From Phycisphaerae bacterium (GTDB lineage Bacteria; Planctomycetota; Phycisphaerae; UBA1845; UTPLA1), in assembly GCA_029259995.1 (NCBI GenBank), contig JAJDEC010000559.1, positions 1 to 8,955 of the forward strand: a stretch of DNA of 8,955 nt, in the 5' to 3' direction. Of the stretch, positions 1 through 5,316 are shown in pieces. Within the stretch, counting starts at the first letter, position 1; each line of letters opens with the position of its first letter. The position numbers and the translations under genes were made by a program. The notes beneath the pieces are model-generated. The model saw nothing but the letters and a program-made list of their open reading frames with translations, was not told the origin of the DNA and ran no database searches.

Positions 1-1916
1 ACGACGGTATTCTCGCCAAATTCGCTCTCGCCGTTCTGGACTCTCTTTCTGCTCTTCGCGCCGATGAGTTCGACCTGTTCATCCGCCCGGGCCGTGACGC
101 GCTGGGCGACGGCCATCAGGTCTTCGGCGATTGACTTGGGGTCCAATTCGGGGTTGATCGCATGACATGCCGAGGCGACTTCGGCGATGTAGCGACCGAA
201 GACGTTGCGGCGATCCGTTTCATACTTCTGCTTGCGTCGGCGATTCAGATAGGCGCCGAGCTTGCGAGCACAATCCTGCACGGCGAGGCGAATCTCCTTG
301 CGGATCTCGTCGTAGTCCGCGATCGCTTCCTTGCCTTCGCTTGTGAACGGTACCCACACGCTCGCCATGTGGACGAAAATCGCCAATGGGCCGACGGGCA
401 GATTGCCGGACGATTGCGAGAGTCCGTAGCGCCGCCAATCGACGTCGATCACACTCTTCTGCACGCAGCAGCCCGATGCCTGGTAGAGCAGCGGCACACG
501 GTTGGCGAAGCGCATCAGCTTGGCCGGGCTGGGGCCTTTCGCCTGTTTGACGACTTTGCCGCGACGCACCTGCGCTTCGTTGACGGGTTCGCCGTCATTT
601 TGTTCGGATGGATCGGGGCCGAGTTCCCCGCCGAAGGCGAGGCCAGCCTCGATCTGAAAGGGATTGCCGCGATAGACGTTCGGCGGCCGGCTCGACGCCG
701 TGAAGAACTCCGCGCGGACGCCCTTCAGCAAGCCGGCGAGAATCTGCTCGGGACCGATCGGCGACAGGCAGTTCGTCGCGGGGGGGCGAATCTTCGTTTC
801 CTGCATCGCCTTGTAGAGCGTTTCGGCTTCGTGGGTTCCGACGCGTGTCGGCCGGGCGCGGGCGCTGACTTTCGCCGCCTTGCAGATGGACGCGGCAGTG
901 CCGGGGCTCACGCGGCTGAATTCGTTCGACAGAAACTGTGAGATGGTTTTTTCTTTCGCATCCTTGAGCAGCTTGATCAGGACGCCGAGCTCGATGCCGT
1001 ATGGGTGCGGTTTGATTTCCTGAACGGGATCGGGGGCCGTTTCCGTTCCACGCGGAAACTCGACGAGCACGTCGGACGGATCGACAAAGGTAATCAGGGC
1101 GTGCGGGTTCGCGATGGCCGTCAGTTCGAGGTATTCGTCGACCGATGCGCGCCCCTTGAGATAGGCGGCGACGAGTTCGATCGTCACTTCCGTGCCGTGA
1201 TCCCAATCGACGTCGACCGTCTTGTCCTTGACGATGTGCGGCTTGTTGCCCTTGGTATCGATCTGAAGCTCGTAGTAGTGCGCCTGCGTGCGTTTGCCCG
1301 TGCGCGACGTGATCTTGACGCTCTTGCCCGTTGTGAGCAGGCCGTACATGCCGGCGGCGGAGATTCCGATGCCCTGCTGGCCGCGGCTCATCTTGAGGCG
1401 ATGAAATTTCGATCCGTAGAGCAGCTTTCCGAAGATGTTGGGGATCTGTTGTTTGACGATGCCGGGACCGTTGTCGCGGATCGTGACAGTAAATCGTTCC
1501 GTGTCCGTCTGCGAGATTCGGATATGGATGTCGGGAAGGATGCCGGCCTCTTCGCAGGCGTCGAGGCTGTTGTCGACGGCTTCCTTGACAGTCGTGAGCA
1601 GGGCCTTGCGTTTGTTGTCGAATCCGAGCAGGTGTCGATTCTTGGCGAAGAATTCCGAGACGGAGATTTCTCGCTGTGATTTGGACATCGATTCGGCCGT
1701 AGCGAATTTGCGGGCCCTGGGCTTTGCGGACGGCTTCGGTTCGGCCGTGCTTTTCTTTCTGGATTTCTTTGCTGACGACTTGCTCGTCGCTTTGGGCATT
1801 TGCGGCTCCGGGGGCGTGACGCGATCCTTCGGGGCATCTGCCTCTCCGAACGCGAAAGTCATCTGATCTTCTTTGTCAGTGTGGCGGGATTTTGGCTTGG
1901 CTTTCGTTGCAGTCAT
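1..1916 (-). CDS. top6B: DNA topoisomerase VI subunit B (ATPase subunit), C-terminal end cut by window edge
   Basis: This is the GHKL-ATPase subunit of type IIB topoisomerase VI. In this family ATP-driven dimerisation of subunit B opens and closes the gate through which a second DNA duplex passes, while subunit A (Spo11-like) cuts the DNA. The translation gives about 638 residues with no stop before the edge. The N-box is EAVDNSLDA (residues 112-120), the G1 box DNGPGI (148-153), the G2 box GQQGIGISAAGMYG (179-192) and the G3 motif DHGTEV (near 238). An H2TH-like segment with HPYGIELG and FLSNEFSRV begins near 304. The transducer follows, with RPPNVYRGNPF (near 409), RFANRVPLLY (near 469), DWRRYGL (near 491) and SEGKEAIAD (near 525), whose Lys is a candidate for the ATP-contacting switch lysine. 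The ATG at 1916 is chosen because GAGGTG lies 6 bases upstream; in-frame ATGs at 1862, 1799 and 1688 are alternatives. Residues 1-76 form an unusual Lys/Arg-rich tail. Subunit A is not in the window. Family assignment is very secure; the exact start is less so. Confidence 0.95.
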   Translation of the reverse strand, partial: MTATKAKPKSRHTDKEDQMTFAFGEADAPKDRVTPPEPQMPKATSKSSAKKSRKKSTAEPKPSAKPRARKFATAESMSKSQREISVSEFFAKNRHLLGFDNKRKALLTTVKEAVDNSLDACEEAGILPDIHIRISQTDTERFTVTIRDNGPGIVKQQIPNIFGKLLYGSKFHRLKMSRGQQGIGISAAGMYGLLTTGKSVKITSRTGKRTQAHYYELQIDTKGNKPHIVKDKTVDVDWDHGTEVTIELVAAYLKGRASVDEYLELTAIANPHALITFVDPSDVLVEFPRGTETAPDPVQEIKPHPYGIELGVLIKLLKDAKEKTISQFLSNEFSRVSPGTAASICKAAKVSARARPTRVGTHEAETLYKAMQETKIRPPATNCLSPIGPEQILAGLLKGVRAEFFTASSRPPNVYRGNPFQIEAGLAFGGELGPDPSEQNDGEPVNEAQVRRGKVVKQAKGPSPAKLMRFANRVPLLYQASGCCVQKSVIDVDWRRYGLSQSSGNLPVGPLAIFVHMASVWVPFTSEGKEAIADYDEIRKEIRLAVQDCARKLGAYLNRRRKQKYETDRRNVFGRYIAEVASACHAINPELDPKSIAEDLMAVAQRVTARADEQVELIGAKSRKRVQNGESEFGENTV

Positions 1917-2286
1917 CCGTGACACCTCGTTCAGGTCCGATACGTCCTTGTCGGCGTGAAATGGTAGCGGGATGAAAGGCGGGAACAAGGCGCGATTCAA
2001 AACGGCCGGATTCCGGCGATTGGAATGTGTATCGGCCCGTCAATGATCGCCGGGGCGGGGCTCCTCGGTCGACGTATTGTTGAATCCAATCGGGTTGTTG
2101 CCGCCTGCGGTGCCTGTGCGTGGACGCTTGGATGGCCGTCCGGCGTCCTTCGGACAGACGTGCCGATTCTGCGCATGAATATCGGTCATTTTCGAAGATG
2201 AACTGCCGCATTCCGGGAGTCGATAGTCCTAACGAGGTCGGTCGTTCCGGCCCTCGTACATCTGTCGACGCACGGAGTGTGCCCTT
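1917..2286. other. Divergent intergenic region between top6B and the TPR operon
   Basis: The 370 bases separate two divergently transcribed units and should hold both promoters, but I see no convincing -35/-10 pair for either. For top6B, TTGTTC and TACCAT with a 16-base spacer, about 20-45 bases upstream of its ribosome binding site, is only a weak candidate. For the TPR genes, GGAG at 2274-2277 lies 9 bases before the ATG at 2287 and is a reasonable ribosome binding site. Two small inverted repeats are visible: GCCGGA-T-TCCGGC at 2005-2017, and GTCCG/CGGAC at 2138-2142 and 2151-2155 with an 8-base loop. No small gene is supported here. The top6B frame stays open upstream to roughly 2040, but without a better start. 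Confidence 0.6.
1923..1928 (-). promoter_or_regulatory. Ribosome binding site of top6B
   Basis: GAGGTG on the minus strand ends 6 bases before the ATG at 1916. It is the reason for choosing the longest ATG-initiated form, which keeps the basic N-terminal tail. The GTG inside this motif is itself in frame with the gene but would have no such site of its own. Confidence 0.6.
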
Positions 2287-3570
2287 ATGAAACGGATTTT
2301 CGGACGCCGTCGCATGAGCCCAGCGGAAGCTGCCGGCCTCTATCGAGACGGACTCGCCGCATTTGAGTCGGGCGACTACGAACGCGCGATCAGTCAACTC
2401 TCGCAGATCGACGACGGCTGTTCGGTCAGCAGTACGCTTGCGAAGTTCTACCTGGGACAGGCGCATCTCAAATTCGGTATTGAGTTGATGAACGGCGGCA
2501 AGCATGTTGTCGCGATACATCATTTCAACACGGCTCGGCGATTGAACCCGGATGCAGCCGGATTGTCGAAGTATCTCGCGACGTGTTATGTCGCGCAGCG
2601 AAACTTCGACATGGCCGTCGAGGAATTCGATCGATCGCCCGATTCCAACATCGATGCATCGACGCAGGCAATTCGACTGGCGCATGCATTGGCGCGCAAC
2701 GGTGATTATCAGAATGCCGTTGAGAAGCTGGTCAAGGCAGTGGACGCAGCGCCGCATCGCGTCGACGTGCGTCGACATCTGGGCATGTTGTACGCCGCCA
2801 TGGAGCAATACATCGACGCAGTTTGCGTCTTTCAGGAAGCCGTTGAACTCGCGCCGCTCGATGCGGAGCTGCGTCGATGTTTCGGCATGGCGCTGGCGGC
2901 CTCCGAGGACCATTCGGAAGCCGCGGAGCATCTGGCGATTGCCATGAAACTGCGTCCGAACGATGCGTATCTCGGCATGTTGTTGGCGATGGCAATGGAC
3001 GCGGCGAAGACGACCTGCGTCAAGGTTCGCGTCGATCCGATGACGGATCTGCTGGCGCCCATCGACGAATGCTCCATCGATTCGTTGAGCGAACTGATCG
3101 TCAGCGAGCCTGATTTCGTGGAGGCCTTTCTTGCACTGCCGCAAACAGGAATGGATGACGACATCTTTTCGCTCATGGCAGGCGTTCTCGAACGGGCATT
3201 GGCTTCGAATCCGGAATTCGCAGACCTGCACTATCACTGCGCACGCGTCTATCAGCGACTGGGACGAACGGACGAAGCGATCGACGAGGCCCGTCGGGCC
3301 GTCGAAATCAATCCGCGCTACGTTCAGGCACTGATACAGCTCGGGCGACTCTATTCCAGTCAGGAAGAGACACTGGAAGCGCGGGATCGATTGAGCCAGG
3401 CAATTCTATACGGGGGAGATTACCCCGATGTGCATTATCTGATCGGAGAACTCTATCGGCGCGATGGCGATCCCCGCAGTGCGGCGGATTCCTATCGACG
3501 GGCCCTGAAACTCAACGATCACTACGGCTTGGCACGAGAAGCACTGGCGACTTTGTCGATCGGTGAGTAA
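2287..3570 (+). CDS. TPR-repeat protein, 427 residues (first of tandem pair)
   Basis: The protein consists almost entirely of tetratricopeptide repeats, helical hairpins that usually act as protein-binding scaffolds. Repeat-like units lie at about 12-45, 54-87, 91-118, 123-157, 158-191 and 192-225. A non-repeat segment rich in acidic residues spans about 226-305. Three well-formed repeats follow at about 312-345, 346-379 and 380-413, with typical features such as GRTDEAIDEARRAVEINP. The N terminus is short and basic (KRIFGRRR). There is no signal peptide or membrane segment, so the protein is probably cytoplasmic. No enzymatic domain is visible. The start is supported by GGAG 9 bases upstream; the ATG at codon 10 has no such site. 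The stop lies 11 bases before the next TPR gene, and the last three repeats closely resemble that protein's C-terminal repeats, which suggests a duplication. The TPR call is secure; the cellular role is unknown. Confidence 0.9.
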   Translation: MKRIFGRRRMSPAEAAGLYRDGLAAFESGDYERAISQLSQIDDGCSVSSTLAKFYLGQAHLKFGIELMNGGKHVVAIHHFNTARRLNPDAAGLSKYLATCYVAQRNFDMAVEEFDRSPDSNIDASTQAIRLAHALARNGDYQNAVEKLVKAVDAAPHRVDVRRHLGMLYAAMEQYIDAVCVFQEAVELAPLDAELRRCFGMALAASEDHSEAAEHLAIAMKLRPNDAYLGMLLAMAMDAAKTTCVKVRVDPMTDLLAPIDECSIDSLSELIVSEPDFVEAFLALPQTGMDDDIFSLMAGVLERALASNPEFADLHYHCARVYQRLGRTDEAIDEARRAVEINPRYVQALIQLGRLYSSQEETLEARDRLSQAILYGGDYPDVHYLIGELYRRDGDPRSAADSYRRALKLNDHYGLAREALATLSIGE

Positions 3571-3581
3571 GGGGGAGTGGG

Positions 3582-5267
3582 ATGAGCTATCTGCTCGAAG
3601 TATTCGGACGTGGATTACTGGCCGATCTTGTGGGCGCGTTTGCGGATGTGCTCGGCCATCGCGGCGAATTCGAACTGGAAACGATGTACGACGACGTCGA
3701 GCGAGATCCGGATGATCTCGATGCGCGTGTGCGCCTGGGCGGTGCGCTGCTGCGCGAGCGCGAACCGACGGCGGCGCGAGACTGTTTTCTTTCCGTCCTG
3801 AAGGACGATCGGGACAACATCGGCGCCCGGCTCGGACTGGCCTGTGCGTTCGACGATCTGGATCATGTCGATATCTCGCTTGAGCAGCTGCGGATTGCGC
3901 AAAAGACGGATCCGACGAATCCCGCCGTCCTGTTCAGTCTTGGCTATTGCCACGAGCGGCTCGAACATATCGAGCAGGCGATCGAGTATTACCAGGATTC
4001 CATCCGATTGTGCCCGTCGCTTCGCAATGCGCACGAGCGTCTTGCGGCCATCTATCTGAAGAACAGCGAGACGGATCTCGCGATTCATCACTATCAGAAG
4101 TTGTCCGAGCTCGATCCGGAGGACATCGACGTTCAACTGACGCTCGCGGGGCTGATGCTCAAAGCGGGCGACTTCGAGGGTGCGATCAAGCGATACGAGC
4201 ACGCGATTGCGATGGAACCCGACAACTGGGAAGCGCATGACGATGTCGTGCGCGCTTACGAAGAGGCGGGACTGATTCGCGAGGCGATCGAACATCTGCA
4301 CATGTCGCTGGAAGCCGCGAACGACTTTCCCGACACGCGGCTGCGATTGGGCGATCTCTATGCACGCGTTGGCGACGACGTGTCGGCGCTGGCCCAATAC
4401 CAGCGGGCGCTGGAAATCTGTCCGGACCATCTGGAGGCGAACGTCAAGATCGGCACGCAGCATCTCCGCGGCGGTCGGTATGAAGAGGCCGCAACCTGCT
4501 TTTCGCATGCTTTGGAGCTGAACGATCGGTTGTTGTCGGCATACGTCGGCATCGGCGTCGCCCAACACGCGGACGGTCGCGTCGACGACGCGATGGCGTC
4601 CTTTGATCTCGCGCGACACATTGAGCCCAACAGCAATCTGCTGTTTACGGAAGTCGCCCGGATGCAGCTCAAGGCCGACTTCAGCAAGGCTTCGGACCAG
4701 ATTCTGGGCGTTCAACACATTAGCGCCGAACCGGATGCGGAACCAAAGGACCTGGTATTGACGCAGATCGAGCGGCTCAGGCATGCGGCGAAACGCAGTC
4801 CGAACCATGCCGACATTCACTATCGGCTCGGACTGCTTCTGAAGAATCGCGGTCAGATTGAGGAAGCGGTCGACGCGTTCCAGGCGTCTGTCGAGATCAA
4901 TCCGTGCTATATGAAGGCGCTGATCAAGCTCGGGTTGTCGCTCAAGGAACTCGATCGTCCGGACGAGGCCATTGAAGTCTTCCGCCGAGCGACGGCCATC
5001 CAGCCGCAGTACGTTGACGTGCACTATCAGCTGGGGCTGCTTTTCGCGCAGCGCAATCGATTTGAGACGGCGATGGAGCATTTTGAATCGGCCGTGGAAG
5101 GCAATCCGCAGAATGCGGAATTCCATGCAAATCTCGCGCTGTCGCTGCAGAATCTCGGCCTGATCGATCGAGCCCGCGCGACGTGGCAGGTCGTGTGCGA
5201 TCTGGATCCGGACGGTCCCCACGCGATGCAGGCGCAGATCGAATTGGCCAAACCAACCAAAGAATAA
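3582..5267 (+). CDS. TPR-repeat protein, 561 residues (second of tandem pair)
   Basis: This is a long TPR solenoid with about 13 repeat units. Nine nearly continuous units cover residues 45 to 351. A break spans about 352-405, and four more units follow (about 408-441, 442-475, 476-509 and 510-543). Repeat signatures such as GYCHERLEHIEQAIEYY and GDFEGAIKRYEHAIAMEP are clear. Residues 4-24 are hydrophobic or amphipathic, with leucines, glycines and few charges. They lack the n-region and cleavage site of a secretion signal, so a membrane-touching helix is possible but unproven. GGGGGAG at 3571-3577 is a strong ribosome binding site directly before the ATG, and the 11-base gap to the upstream TPR gene implies co-transcription. 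The break before the last repeats falls at the same relative place as in the upstream protein. No catalytic domain is seen. The protein probably acts as a scaffold or adaptor for unknown partners. Confidence 0.9.
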   Translation: MSYLLEVFGRGLLADLVGAFADVLGHRGEFELETMYDDVERDPDDLDARVRLGGALLREREPTAARDCFLSVLKDDRDNIGARLGLACAFDDLDHVDISLEQLRIAQKTDPTNPAVLFSLGYCHERLEHIEQAIEYYQDSIRLCPSLRNAHERLAAIYLKNSETDLAIHHYQKLSELDPEDIDVQLTLAGLMLKAGDFEGAIKRYEHAIAMEPDNWEAHDDVVRAYEEAGLIREAIEHLHMSLEAANDFPDTRLRLGDLYARVGDDVSALAQYQRALEICPDHLEANVKIGTQHLRGGRYEEAATCFSHALELNDRLLSAYVGIGVAQHADGRVDDAMASFDLARHIEPNSNLLFTEVARMQLKADFSKASDQILGVQHISAEPDAEPKDLVLTQIERLRHAAKRSPNHADIHYRLGLLLKNRGQIEEAVDAFQASVEINPCYMKALIKLGLSLKELDRPDEAIEVFRRATAIQPQYVDVHYQLGLLFAQRNRFETAMEHFESAVEGNPQNAEFHANLALSLQNLGLIDRARATWQVVCDLDPDGPHAMQAQIELAKPTKE

Positions 5268-5316
5268 TCGGGAAGCGTTTCGCGGAGGGGGATGCCCCGT
5301 CCGTTTGGGGAACGGG
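5268..5316. other. Convergent gap between TPR operon and lptD; possible weak bidirectional terminator
   Basis: The 49 bases between two convergent stop codons hold several competing G/C stems. These are CCCGT (5296-5300) with ACGGG (5312-5316), CCCC (5295-5298) with GGGG (5307-5310), and a short GGGG/CCCC hairpin around 5288-5298. None is followed by a T-tract on either strand, so a classical intrinsic terminator is not shown. Some transcription end must lie in or near this gap because the genes face each other. Confidence 0.3.

Noticed and set aside
162..941. Plus-strand open frame (259 residues) opposite top6B
   Set aside because: It is a codon-aligned shadow of top6B, whose conserved motifs are unmistakable on the minus strand.
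1876..3237. Minus-strand open frame (453 residues) running from the first TPR gene across the gap into top6B
   Set aside because: It is codon-aligned with the TPR gene and its composition (many His, Arg, Cys and Gln) is typical of antisense reading. It also crosses the divergent gap and overlaps the start of top6B on the same strand in another frame.
3615..5222. Long minus-strand open frame (535 residues) opposite the second TPR gene
   Set aside because: Its codons are exact reverse complements of the TPR codons. It stays open because the TPR gene avoids TTA, CTA and TCA codons. It shows no protein family features, while the sense strand has a clear TPR pattern.
5287..5316. Strong bidirectional intrinsic terminator between the convergent genes
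   Set aside because: Only short competing G/C stems are present and there is no T-tract on either strand, so this is kept only as a low-confidence note.
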